A stretch of 7,388 nt of DNA from an uncultured Eubacteriales bacterium (lineage in GTDB: Bacteria > Bacillota > Clostridia > Oscillospirales > Oscillospiraceae): assembly GCA_934567745.1 (NCBI GenBank), contig CAKTJM010000092.1:1-7388 (forward strand), read 5' to 3'. The notes below the pieces were generated by a model. It was not told where the DNA came from and searched no databases. It saw nothing but the letters and a program-made list of their open reading frames with translations. Each line of letters starts with the position of its first letter. Positions within the stretch are counted from its first letter, which is position 1. Shown one piece after another: positions 1 to 6,320 of this stretch. The position numbers and the translations under genes were made by a program.

Positions 1-866
1 GTGACGAGAAGGAGATCCACGTCACCTTCCCCGATGATTATCACGCGGGCGACCTCGCCGGCAAGCCCGTCACCTTCAAGGTCAAGTGCCTGGAGGTCAA
101 GGAGAAGGTCGCGCCCGCCCTGGACGACGAGTTCGCCAAGGACGTGTCCGAGTTCGACACCCTCGAGGAGTTCAAGGCCGACCTGAAGCAGAAGCTCATC
201 GACCGCAACATGAACGAGAGCGAGGCCAAGTTCCGCCAGGGCCTGCTGGCCAAGATGACCGAGCAGGTCACCGTCGAGCTGCCCGAGGCCATGGTCAAGG
301 CCGAGGTCGACCGCCTCATGGAGAACTATGCCGCCCGTCTGCAGCAGCAGGGCATCACCATGGAGATGTACGTCAAGTACACCGGCACCACCATCGAGAA
401 GGTCCGCGAGGAGCTGCATGACGTCGCCGTCGCCCAGATCAAGCAGCAGCTGGCCCTGGACGCCGTCGTCGCCGCTGAGCAGATCGTCATCAGCGACGAG
501 GACGTGGACGCCGAGGTCCGCAAGGCCGCTGCCAACCTCAACGTGCCCTATGAGCGCGTGATCGAAGGTCTCGACCGCGACGGTCTAAAGGCCGACCTGG
601 CCCGCGACCGCGCGATGGGTCTCGTCGCCGCCGAGGCGAAGCCCCACCTGATCGCCGCCGAGCCCGACGACGGTGAGATCAAGCTCACCGAGGTCACTAA
701 GGACGAGGCCCCCGCTGAGGAGGCGCCCGCCGAAGAGAAGAAGCCCGCAAAGAAGCGCACCACGAAGAAGAAGGCCGAGGAGCCCGCCGCTGAGGGCGAA
801 GAGGCTCCCGCCCCCAAGAAGACCACCCGGAAGAAAAAGACCGAGGAGGCCCCCACCGAGGAATGA
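1..866 (+). CDS. tig: Trigger factor, C-terminal part (5' end outside window)
   Basis: Ribosome-associated chaperone and peptidyl-prolyl isomerase that shields nascent chains at the exit tunnel. The reading frame runs from base 3 with no start codon in the window, giving 287 visible residues. The N-terminal ribosome-binding domain and most of the FKBP-like domain lie upstream. Residues 1 to about 42 are the end of the FKBP domain (FPDDYHAGDLAGKPVTFKVK, then a V-EVKEK type segment). The family-typical LDDEFAKDVSEFDTLEEFK opens the helical C-terminal chaperone arms, which run to about residue 230. Residues 233-287 form a Lys/Glu/Ala/Pro/Thr tail with two similar blocks (KKRTTKKKAEEPA and KKTTRKKKTEEAP), an addition absent from classical E. 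coli or B. subtilis trigger factor. A GTG at 144 is internal and not the start. clpP follows after 71 nt. Family assignment is firm; any function of the tail is unknown. Confidence 0.95.
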   Translation, partial: DEKEIHVTFPDDYHAGDLAGKPVTFKVKCLEVKEKVAPALDDEFAKDVSEFDTLEEFKADLKQKLIDRNMNESEAKFRQGLLAKMTEQVTVELPEAMVKAEVDRLMENYAARLQQQGITMEMYVKYTGTTIEKVREELHDVAVAQIKQQLALDAVVAAEQIVISDEDVDAEVRKAAANLNVPYERVIEGLDRDGLKADLARDRAMGLVAAEAKPHLIAAEPDDGEIKLTEVTKDEAPAEEAPAEEKKPAKKRTTKKKAEEPAAEGEEAPAPKKTTRKKKTEEAPTEE

Positions 867-867
867 T

Positions 868-899
868 CTTCCAAATGGGACGCATACTTTGCTTGGAAG
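868..899. repeat. Inverted repeat after tig
   Basis: Perfect 7-nt arms CTTCCAA (868-874) and TTGGAAG (893-899) enclose 18 nt just after the tig stop codon. There is no U-tract after it, so it is a poor terminator candidate. It could be a weak mRNA stem or a protein-binding dyad in the clpP leader. The short arms could also arise by chance. Confidence 0.35.
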
Positions 900-916
900 G
901 CTGTGCATGACACAGC
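900..916 (+). repeat. Small hairpin in clpP leader
   Basis: Perfect 6-nt arms GCTGTG and CACAGC enclose the 5-nt loop CATGA. The hairpin ends 6 nt before the clpP Shine-Dalgarno sequence, so it could influence translation initiation or serve as a small operator. No known heat-shock operator matches it. The evidence is symmetry and position only. Confidence 0.35.
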
Positions 917-922
917 GAAGTG

Positions 923-928
923 AAAGGA
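923..928 (+). promoter_or_regulatory. Ribosome binding site deciding the clpP start
   Basis: AAAGGA lies 9 nt before the ATG at 938. An in-frame GTG at 920 sits upstream of this motif and would add MKGTIP, which ClpP proteins do not carry. The ATG at 938 is therefore preferred. Confidence 0.75.
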
Positions 929-937
929 ACGATACCC

Positions 938-1519
938 ATGAGCTTAGTACCTTACGTAGTAGAACAGACCAGCCGGGGAGAGCGGTCTTATGACATCTTC
1001 TCCCGTTTGCTCAACGACCGGATCATCTTCCTGTCGGAGGAGGTCAACGATGTGACGGCGAGCCTCGTCGTGGCCCAGCTCCTCTATCTCGAGGCGCAGG
1101 ATCCCGACCAGGACATCCAGTTCTATATCAACAGCCCCGGCGGCTCGGTCACGGCCGGCATGGCGATCTACGACACCATGCAGTATATCAAGTGTGATGT
1201 GTCCACCATCTGCATCGGCATGGCGGCCAGCATGGCGGCCTTCCTGCTGGCCTCCGGGGCCAAGGGCAAGCGCCTCGCGCTGCCGAACGCGGAGATCATG
1301 ATCCACCAGCCCTCCGCGGGCACCCAGGGCCAGATCACCGATATGGCGATCCACCTCCAGCGTTTGGAGACCATCAAGAAACGCATGAACCGCATCCTTT
1401 CGGAGAACACCGGCAAGCCCATCGATGTGGTGACGGCCGACTGCGAGCGCGACAACTTCATGTCCGCCCAGGAGGCCATGGAATACGGCCTCATCGATCG
1501 GGTGATCGAAAAGCGCTGA
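938..1519 (+). CDS. clpP: ATP-dependent Clp protease proteolytic subunit ClpP
   Basis: Cytoplasmic serine peptidase that forms the tetradecameric degradation chamber and receives unfolded substrates from ClpX or other Clp ATPases. The 193-residue length is typical. The N-terminus [20 protein letters not shown] is the usual one for the family and supports the ATG at 938. The oxyanion-hole segment SPGGSV lies at residues 66-71. The nucleophile is Ser98 in GMAASMA, the histidine is His123 in MIHQP, and the aspartate is Asp172 in RDNFMSA, so the catalytic triad is complete. The first codons are more A/T-rich than the body of the gene, as is common at initiation regions. clpX follows 83 nt downstream, past a terminator-like stem, which suggests ClpP can be made independently of or in excess over ClpX. 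No CtsR operator is visible upstream. Confidence 0.98.
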   Translation: MSLVPYVVEQTSRGERSYDIFSRLLNDRIIFLSEEVNDVTASLVVAQLLYLEAQDPDQDIQFYINSPGGSVTAGMAIYDTMQYIKCDVSTICIGMAASMAAFLLASGAKGKRLALPNAEIMIHQPSAGTQGQITDMAIHLQRLETIKKRMNRILSENTGKPIDVVTADCERDNFMSAQEAMEYGLIDRVIEKR

Positions 1520-1524
1520 TACGG

Positions 1525-1560
1525 AAAGGAGAGGGGGGCGTTCCGGTCCCCCTTTTCTTT
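1525..1560 (+). terminator. Internal terminator/attenuator between clpP and clpX
   Basis: Five G:C pairs (GGGGG 1533-1537 with CCCCC 1548-1552) are extended by AAAGGAGA pairing with TTTTCTTT (1553-1560), including two G:U wobbles. This gives about 13 continuous pairs around a 10-nt loop. A U-rich run follows the GC stem directly, as in Rho-independent terminators. It lies within an otherwise co-directional gene run and starts 6 nt after the clpP stop, so partial read-through into clpX is the likely behaviour. A separate clpX promoter could also exist, but I could not identify one. Confidence 0.7.
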
Positions 1561-1582
1561 GACCGTCCCAGTTTTGGATATC

Positions 1583-1590
1583 AGGAAAGG
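1583..1590 (+). promoter_or_regulatory. Ribosome binding site for clpX
   Basis: AGGAAAGG lies 12 nt before the clpX ATG at 1603. This spacing is somewhat long but usable. The protein start it supports matches the family N-terminus ahead of the zinc finger. Confidence 0.55.
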
Positions 1591-1602
1591 ACAGGTCATA
1601 GC

Positions 1603-2919
1603 ATGACGAAGAACGACGACAAGCGGGCCATTCGCTGCTCCTTCTGCGGGAAGCATCAGGACCAGGTGACGAAGATCATCGCCGGTCCCGGCGCCTACAT
1701 CTGCAACGAGTGCGTCCACCTGTGCATGGAGATCCTGGACAACATGGAGCCGCCCGAGGATCAGATTGCAGGCGACATCCCCGACGTCATCCCCACCCCC
1801 AGAGAGATCAAGACCTACCTGGACGAATACGTCATCGGGCAGGACGCCGCGAAGACGGCGCTCTCCGTGGCGGTCTACAACCACTACAAACGCATCTATT
1901 TCGGCGGCGGCGACGATGTGGAGCTGCAGAAGAGCAACATCCTCCTGCTCGGTCCGACCGGCTCCGGCAAGACCCTGCTGGCCCAGACCCTGGCCAAGCT
2001 GCTCAAGGTCCCGTTCGCCATCGCCGACGCCACCACGCTCACCGAGGCCGGTTATGTCGGCGACGACGTGGAGAACATCCTCCTACGTCTCGTGCAGGCG
2101 GCCGACTACGACATCGAGCAGGCCGAGCGCGGCATCATCTATATCGACGAGATGGATAAGATCGCCCGCAAGAGCGAGAACACCTCCATCACCCGCGACG
2201 TCTCCGGCGAGGGCGTGCAGCAGGCCCTGCTGAAGATCCTCGAGGGCACCGTCGCCAACGTCCCGCCCCAGGGCGGCCGCAAGCATCCGCATCAGGAGTT
2301 CATCCAGGTCGATACCAAGAACATCCTCTTCATCTGCGGCGGCGCGTTCGACGGGGTCGAGAAGATCATCGAGAGCCGCGTCAACCAGAAGACCATCGGC
2401 TTCGGCGCCGAGATCCTCAGCAAGTCCGAACTGGAGGAGCGGAACATCCTCTCCCAGATCCAGCCGCACGACCTGCTGAAGTTCGGCATCATCCCAGAGC
2501 TGATCGGCCGTCTGCCGGTCATCACGGCCCTGTCCCCGCTCAGCCGTGAGGACCTGGTCCGCATCCTCACCGAGCCGAAGAACGCGCTCGTCAAGCAGTA
2601 TCAGAAGCTGATGGAGTACGACACGGTGCGTCTCGTCTTTGAGCCCGGCTCTCTGGAGGCCGTCGCCGACAAGGCCATCGAGCGCGGCATCGGCGCCCGC
2701 GGTCTGCGCGCGGTCCTGGAGGAGGTCATGGACCCGATCATGTACGACGTGCCGTCCGACGCCACGATCGTCGAGGTCGATATCACGCTGAAGTCCGTCA
2801 AGGGCGAGGGCGAGCCGAAGATCGTCCGGGACGCCGAGCGTCCCCCGCGTCCGCGGCTGGGTGCTGCGGCCCTCCGGGCCCAGAGCGGCGGTCTGACCCG
2901 CCGCGACGGCACCGCTTGA
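1603..2919 (+). CDS. clpX: ATP-dependent Clp protease ATP-binding subunit ClpX
   Basis: Hexameric AAA+ unfoldase that recognises tagged substrates, unfolds them and threads them into ClpP. The protein is 438 residues. The N-terminal zinc-binding domain has Cys12, Cys15, Cys34 and Cys37. The Walker A motif is GPTGSGKT at 117-124, the pore loop is GYVG at 150-153, and Walker B is IIYIDE at 178-183. The ClpP-docking tripeptide IGF is at 265-267, which shows the protein is built to dock on the neighbouring ClpP. The arginine finger is Arg303 in PELIGRLP, and the sensor-2 arginine is Arg366 in GARGLR. After the conserved core there is a Pro/Arg-rich tail (from about residue 405) not needed for the family fold. 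It is separated from clpP by the attenuator candidate and from lon by the repeat-rich gap. Confidence 0.98.
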   Translation: MTKNDDKRAIRCSFCGKHQDQVTKIIAGPGAYICNECVHLCMEILDNMEPPEDQIAGDIPDVIPTPREIKTYLDEYVIGQDAAKTALSVAVYNHYKRIYFGGGDDVELQKSNILLLGPTGSGKTLLAQTLAKLLKVPFAIADATTLTEAGYVGDDVENILLRLVQAADYDIEQAERGIIYIDEMDKIARKSENTSITRDVSGEGVQQALLKILEGTVANVPPQGGRKHPHQEFIQVDTKNILFICGGAFDGVEKIIESRVNQKTIGFGAEILSKSELEERNILSQIQPHDLLKFGIIPELIGRLPVITALSPLSREDLVRILTEPKNALVKQYQKLMEYDTVRLVFEPGSLEAVADKAIERGIGARGLRAVLEEVMDPIMYDVPSDATIVEVDITLKSVKGEGEPKIVRDAERPPRPRLGAAALRAQSGGLTRRDGTA

Positions 2920-2930
2920 CAAGCACATGA

Positions 2931-2957
2931 CAGGGCGGAGGGAAGTCCTCCGCCCTG
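2931..2957. repeat. Palindromic repeat, left copy
   Basis: An 11-bp perfect stem, CAGGGCGGAGG with CCTCCGCCCTG, surrounds the loop GAAGT. The 25 nt at 2932-2956 recur identically at 3161-3185. It lies 11 nt after the clpX stop. No U-tract follows, so alone it is not a good terminator, but it may stabilise the clpX mRNA end. Confidence 0.85.
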
Positions 2958-2960
2958 AGA

Positions 2961-2993
2961 CTGTCGAAAAACCCCTGCGGGGTTTTCCGACAG
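2961..2993. terminator. Candidate bidirectional terminator after clpX
   Basis: A 33-nt hairpin has CTGTCG (2961-2966) pairing with CGACAG (2988-2993) and AAAACCCC (2968-2975) pairing with GGGGTTTT (2979-2986), around a TGC loop. There is one A/C mismatch. The inner part, an A-run, a CCCC/GGGG stem and a T-run, has intrinsic-terminator form on both strands. The GC stem is short and the outer arms extend past the T-run, so efficiency is uncertain. It is also part of the left inverted repeat of the element. Confidence 0.5.
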
Positions 2994-3001
2994 GGGGGAT
3001 G

Positions 3002-3061
3002 CAGCCCGTTGCGCGCACTCACCGTCCGCCTGCGGCGGACGATTCGCACACTTACGGGCTG
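3002..3061. repeat. Nested stem-loop in the clpX-lon gap
   Basis: The outer arms CAGCCCGT (3002-3009) and ACGGGCTG (3054-3061) are perfect over 8 nt. They enclose a second perfect hairpin, CGTCCGCC (3023-3030) with GGCGGACG (3034-3041), around a TGC loop. The CCTGCGG apex is the same as in the 2961-2993 hairpin, which suggests related origins. The function is unknown. Confidence 0.65.
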
Positions 3062-3067
3062 AGAAGT

Positions 3068-3100
3068 ATTTTCTCCGGCGCACATGTCACCGGAGAAAAT
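3068..3100. repeat. Perfect 11-bp stem-loop
   Basis: ATTTTCTCCGG (3068-3078) and CCGGAGAAAAT (3090-3100) form a perfect 11-bp stem around an 11-nt loop that itself contains the palindrome ACATGT. It sits near the middle of the element. The arms have an A/T-rich base and no U-tract after the 3' arm, so it is not an obvious terminator. Confidence 0.7.
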
Positions 3101-3112
3101 GATTTGATCTTA

Positions 3113-3134
3113 TTTCGCGCTTCCGAGCGCGAAA
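3113..3134. repeat. 9-bp stem-loop with TCCG loop
   Basis: TTTCGCGCT (3113-3121) and AGCGCGAAA (3126-3134) form a perfect 9-bp stem closed by the tetraloop TCCG, which fits the stable UNCG class when transcribed. A run of six T follows 11 nt later (3146-3151), too far for a standard intrinsic terminator. Confidence 0.7.
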
Positions 3135-3160
3135 CTCTGCGAGGCTTTTTTGACACGCTG

Positions 3161-3185
3161 AGGGCGGAGGGAAGTCCTCCGCCCT
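3161..3185. repeat. Palindromic repeat, right copy
   Basis: The 25 nt are identical to 2932-2956, loop GAAGT included, 229 nt downstream in direct orientation. The flanking sequence is instead inverted relative to the left copy. A TTGACA hexamer (3150-3155) stands just upstream, but no -10 box is found at a suitable distance. Confidence 0.85.
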
Positions 3186-3206
3186 GTTCTGCCATACTAT
3201 CTTCTA

Positions 3207-3225
3207 TGCCCGGCGCGGCCGGGCA
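3207..3225 (+). promoter_or_regulatory. Stem-loop in the lon leader
   Basis: TGCCCGGC (3207-3214) and GCCGGGCA (3218-3225) form a perfect 8-bp GC-rich stem with a GCG loop. It ends 12 nt before the lon Shine-Dalgarno sequence and lies outside the inverted-repeat element. Plausible roles are mRNA stabilisation or control of lon translation. No U-tract follows, so it is not a terminator. Confidence 0.5.
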
Positions 3226-3237
3226 CGACGAACACGA

Positions 3238-3247
3238 AAGGAAGTGG
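3238..3247 (+). promoter_or_regulatory. Ribosome binding site deciding the lon start
   Basis: AAGGAAGTGG matches the anti-Shine-Dalgarno complement AAGGAGGTGA at 8 of 10 positions and ends 5 nt before TTG at 3253. The in-frame GTG at 3244 lies inside this motif, so it is unlikely to be the main start. Confidence 0.7.
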
Positions 3248-3252
3248 ATATC

Positions 3253-5667
3253 TTGTCCGAAGATCTGAACCTGCGCACCATGCCGACCCTCGCGCTGCGA
3301 GGGCTCACGGTATATCCGAAAATGATGGTCCACTTCGACGTGGGCCGTGAGGCCTCCATCAAGGCGCTCGAGGAGGCCATGTCCACCAATCAGCCGATCT
3401 TCCTCGTGGCCCAGAAGGACATCCGCGTGGAGTCGCCGGACCGCAACCATCTCTTCGACATCGGCACCGTCTCCGATGTGCGACAGATCCTCCGGCTGCC
3501 GGGCAAGTCGGTCCGGGTCATGGTCGAGGGCCGCTACCGCGCCCGTCTGGTCACCCTGAGCCAGACCGATCCCTACCTGGTCTCCAAGGTCGATCAGGTC
3601 GAGGAGGAGCCGTATTACGAGGGGAAGACCAACTCCCTGCGCGCCGAGGCCGCCATCCGGCAGGCCTACGAGCTGTTCGATCGCTACACCGACCTGACCC
3701 CGAAGAGCTCCAACGCCGAGATGCTCATGAACATCATGTCGAGCGAGGACCCCGGCTATATCGCGGACTTCATCGCCCAGAACGTCTCGATGCGCGTGCT
3801 GGACAAGCAGTCCATCCTCGATGAGATCCGCCCGGTCCAGCGTCTGAACAAGATGAACCGGCTGCTCCACCGCGAGGTGGAGATCCTGGAGATGGAGCAG
3901 AGCATCCAGCGCCGCGTCCAGGAGAACATGACCCAGAACCAGAAGGACGCCTTCCTGCGCGAGCAGGTCCGCGTCATCCAGGAGGAGCTGGGCGAGGACG
4001 GCGAGAGCGAGACGGCCGGCTACCGCCGCCAGATCGCCGACGCGAAGCTCCCCGAGGAGGTCGAGGAGAAGCTCCTCAAGGAGGTCGTCCACCTGGAGAA
4101 GCAGCCGTTCGGCTCGGCGGAGGCGTCCGTCCTGCGCAACTACCTCGACACCTGCCTGGAGCTGCCCTGGAACAAGAAGTCCAAGGAGCGCGTCAACGTC
4201 GCCGCCGCGCGCAAGATCCTCGACGCCGACCACTACGGTCTGGAGACCGTCAAGGAGCGCATCCTGGAGTTCCTGGCCGTCAAGCAGCTCGCGCCCGACC
4301 TGAAGGGCCAGGTGCTCTGCCTCGTCGGCCCGCCCGGCGTCGGCAAGACGTCCATCGGGATGTCCGTGGCGCGGGCGCTCAACCGCAAGCTCGCGCGGAT
4401 CTCCCTCGGCGGCATCCACGACGAAGCCGACATCCGCGGCCATCGCAAGACCTACGTCGGCGCCATGCCCGGACGGATCATGAACGCCGTGCGGCAGGCC
4501 GGGACGCGCAACCCGCTCCTGCTCCTCGATGAGATCGACAAGCTCGGGTCCGACATGCGCGGCGACCCGTCCGCGGCCCTGCTGGAGGTCCTGGACGCCG
4601 AACAGAACAGCACCTTCCGCGACCACTTCATCGAGCTGCCGTTCGACCTGTCCGACGTCCTCTTCATCACCACCGCCAACACCACGAGCACCATCCCGCG
4701 CCCGCTGCTCGACCGGATGGAGGTCATCGAGCTGCCGAGCTACACCGACGAGGAGAAGCTCCAGATCGCCAAGGCCCATCTGATCCCCAAGCAGCTCAAG
4801 CGCCACGGCCTGAAGAAGAGCCAGCTGCGCCTGACCGACGACGCGATCCGGGAGATCATCGTCTCCTACACCCGCGAGTCCGGTGTCCGCGTGCTCGAGC
4901 GCGAGCTGGGCGCGCTGTGCCGCAAGGCCGCGATGCGCATCGTCTCGGACGGCGTGAAGCACGTCTCCGTGACGGGCGACAACGTCGAGGAGCTGCTCGG
5001 CGTGCGGAAGTACCACCCCGAGAAGGAGGGCAAGGAGGACCAGATCGGTCTGGTCAACGGCCTGGCCTGGACCACGGTGGGCGGCACCCTGCTCGAGGCG
5101 GAGGCCAACGTCATCCCCGGCAGCGGCAAGGTCGAGCTGACCGGCAACCTGGGCAACGTCATGAAGGAGTCCGCCCGGGCGGCCTTCACCTATATCCGCA
5201 GCCGGGCACGCCAGCTCGGCATCCCCGACGACTTCTACAAGGAGAAGGACGTGCACGTCCACTTCCCGGAGGGCGCGGTGCCGAAGGACGGCCCGTCCGC
5301 GGGCATCACGATGTGCACGGCGATGGTCTCGGCCCTGACCCAGATCCCCGTGCGGGGCGACGTGGCCATGACCGGCGAGATCACCCTGACCGGCCGGGTC
5401 CTGCCGATCGGCGGCCTGCGCGAGAAGTCGATGGCGGCCCTGCGCAACGGCATCCACACGGTCATCATCCCCCAGGAGAACGAGCGCGACCTGGAGGAGA
5501 TCGACCAGACCGTGCGGAACGCGCTGCACTTCATCCCCGTCTCCCACGTAGATCAGGTGCTGGCCCACGCGCTCGAACGGCCGCCCCTGGCCGAGCTCGC
5601 GAGGGACGATGCCCCCGCCGTCCCGGTAGCCCGTCCGGAGGGACAGACGTCCGTCCACACGAACTGA
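3253..5667 (+). CDS. lon: ATP-dependent endopeptidase Lon (LonA type)
   Basis: Cytoplasmic AAA+ serine protease that degrades misfolded and some regulatory proteins; the unfoldase and peptidase are in one chain. From the TTG it is 804 residues, the usual LonA length; the GTG at 3244 would add three. The N-terminal substrate-binding domain ([20 protein letters not shown]) and a helical linker come first. The ATPase has Walker A GPPGVGKT at 359-366, Walker B LLLLDE at 422-427, sensor-1 Asn476 in TTANT, arginine finger Arg488 in LLDRME and sensor-2 Arg546 in ESGVR. The peptidase domain begins near GLAWTTVGG. Its Ser-Lys dyad is Ser682 in PKDGPSAG and Lys725 in GGLREKS, 43 residues apart as in E. 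coli Lon. It has a short variable C-terminal tail. No separate lonB gene is present, unlike in Bacillus-type clusters. engB follows after 32 nt and is probably co-transcribed. Confidence 0.97.
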   Translation: MSEDLNLRTMPTLALRGLTVYPKMMVHFDVGREASIKALEEAMSTNQPIFLVAQKDIRVESPDRNHLFDIGTVSDVRQILRLPGKSVRVMVEGRYRARLVTLSQTDPYLVSKVDQVEEEPYYEGKTNSLRAEAAIRQAYELFDRYTDLTPKSSNAEMLMNIMSSEDPGYIADFIAQNVSMRVLDKQSILDEIRPVQRLNKMNRLLHREVEILEMEQSIQRRVQENMTQNQKDAFLREQVRVIQEELGEDGESETAGYRRQIADAKLPEEVEEKLLKEVVHLEKQPFGSAEASVLRNYLDTCLELPWNKKSKERVNVAAARKILDADHYGLETVKERILEFLAVKQLAPDLKGQVLCLVGPPGVGKTSIGMSVARALNRKLARISLGGIHDEADIRGHRKTYVGAMPGRIMNAVRQAGTRNPLLLLDEIDKLGSDMRGDPSAALLEVLDAEQNSTFRDHFIELPFDLSDVLFITTANTTSTIPRPLLDRMEVIELPSYTDEEKLQIAKAHLIPKQLKRHGLKKSQLRLTDDAIREIIVSYTRESGVRVLERELGALCRKAAMRIVSDGVKHVSVTGDNVEELLGVRKYHPEKEGKEDQIGLVNGLAWTTVGGTLLEAEANVIPGSGKVELTGNLGNVMKESARAAFTYIRSRARQLGIPDDFYKEKDVHVHFPEGAVPKDGPSAGITMCTAMVSALTQIPVRGDVAMTGEITLTGRVLPIGGLREKSMAALRNGIHTVIIPQENERDLEEIDQTVRNALHFIPVSHVDQVLAHALERPPLAELARDDAPAVPVARPEGQTSVHTN

Positions 5668-5699
5668 ACGACTATGAGACCTGAGGGAGAGGGGAACGT

Positions 5700-6320
5700 A
5701 TGAAGCTGAACACACAGAACGCGGAGTTCATCCGCTCGGCCGCCAAGATGGCCGACTGCCCCCGCGACGCTCTGCCCCAGATCGCCTTCGCCGGGCGGTC
5801 GAACGTGGGGAAATCCTCCGTCATCAATCGGCTGCTCGGGCGAAAGAACTTCGCCCGGGTCGGCTCCGCCCCCGGCAAGACCACGCACATCAACTACTTC
5901 CGCATCGATGGGAAGGTCTACTTCGTGGACCTTCCCGGCTACGGCTACGCCAAGGTCTCCAAGCAGGAGCGCGACCGGTGGGGCAAGCTCATGGAGCAGT
6001 GGTTCGCCGACCCGAGCCTGCTCACCCTCGGCCTGCTGCTGGTGGACATCCGCCACAAGCCGACCGCCGACGACTGCAACATGGCGCGGTGGTTCCAGGA
6101 GAGCGGCAAGCCCTTCGCCGTCGTCGCGAACAAGCACGACAAGATCAAGAAGAGCGAGTGGGAGCCGAACGTCGCCCGCATCCGGGAGACGCTCCTCCTG
6201 GACGACGACACGCCCGTCATCTCCTTCTCCGCGGAGAAGGGGCTGGGCCGTGAGGACCTGTTGGGGATCATCCTCGACCACATCGCGGCGGCCAACGGGG
6301 AGGAGGTGCCTCCCGCATGA
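5700..6320 (+). CDS. engB: Ribosome biogenesis GTP-binding protein EngB (YihA/YsxC)
   Basis: TRAFAC-class GTPase needed for late assembly of the 50S ribosomal subunit; essential in several bacteria. The 206-residue length is normal. The G1 P-loop is GRSNVGKSS at 32-40, the G2 region is PGKTTHIN at 58-65, G3 is DLPGYGYA at 77-84, G4 is NKHD at 144-147 and G5 is SAEKG at 177-181. The family more often has a threonine at the first G4 position (TKxD) and PGxTQ/R in G2, so these are mild variations that keep the guanine-specifying Lys and Asp. GGGAGAGGGG (5685-5694) lies 5 nt before the ATG. The position directly after lon is conserved in Firmicutes. The stop overlaps the next start by 4 nt. Confidence 0.96.
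   Translation: MKLNTQNAEFIRSAAKMADCPRDALPQIAFAGRSNVGKSSVINRLLGRKNFARVGSAPGKTTHINYFRIDGKVYFVDLPGYGYAKVSKQERDRWGKLMEQWFADPSLLTLGLLLVDIRHKPTADDCNMARWFQESGKPFAVVANKHDKIKKSEWEPNVARIRETLLLDDDTPVISFSAEKGLGREDLLGIILDHIAAANGEEVPPA

Larger units (their letters stand above)
2930..3187. mobile_element. MITE/BIME-like palindromic element between clpX and lon
   Basis: This fills most of the 333-nt non-coding stretch between clpX and lon. Compared without gaps, bases 2930-2989 and the reverse complement of 3128-3187 match at about 44 of 60 positions by hand count. The two ends are thus imperfect terminal inverted repeats. Each begins with the same 25-nt palindrome and continues with a TGTC-A-tract segment (on the opposite strand, TTTTTCGACAG at the left and TTTTTTGACACG at the right). 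Between them lie three further stem-loops. No transposase is encoded, and I saw no convincing target-site duplication. This fits a non-autonomous miniature element or a pair of REP-type units, though a structured intergenic RNA region is an alternative. The inverted-repeat architecture is seen directly; mobility is inference. Confidence 0.6.

Noticed and set aside
80..101. Two GGTCAAG heptamers resembling CtsR half-sites
   Set aside because: They lie inside the trigger factor coding sequence (KVKCLEVKEK) and start 15 nt apart, not the close tandem spacing of a CtsR operator.
920..937. GTG at 920 as clpP start
   Set aside because: It lies just before the AAAGGA ribosome binding site that serves ATG 938, and it would add residues not usual in ClpP.
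1559..1587. TTGACC before clpX as a -35 box
   Set aside because: It overlaps the end of the terminator-like stem, and no -10-like hexamer lies at 16-18 nt; GGATAT and TATCAG are too close.
2083..3018. An open frame of 311 codons on the minus strand opposite clpX
   Set aside because: Same codon-bias shadow effect, with repetitive Asp/Leu composition and no recognisable domain.
3193..3200. CATACTAT as a -10 box for lon
   Set aside because: It has only four of six matches in either register, and the nearby TTGACA is about 39 nt away, outside the workable spacing.
2927..3268. A 113-codon plus-strand open frame across the clpX-lon gap
   Set aside because: It has no ribosome binding site, it is built almost wholly from the palindromes (so it encodes mirrored repeats), and it overlaps the lon start.
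5641..5656. Near-palindrome GGACAGACGTCCGTCC at the end of lon
   Set aside because: It lies within the lon coding sequence, has one mismatch and no U-tract, so it is probably incidental in GC-rich DNA.
3052..5715. A long open frame (887 codons) on the minus strand opposite lon
   Set aside because: It mirrors the strong third-position G/C of lon, its translation is Leu/Asp/Val/Gly-rich low complexity, and it matches no family. Lon on the plus strand has every expected motif.
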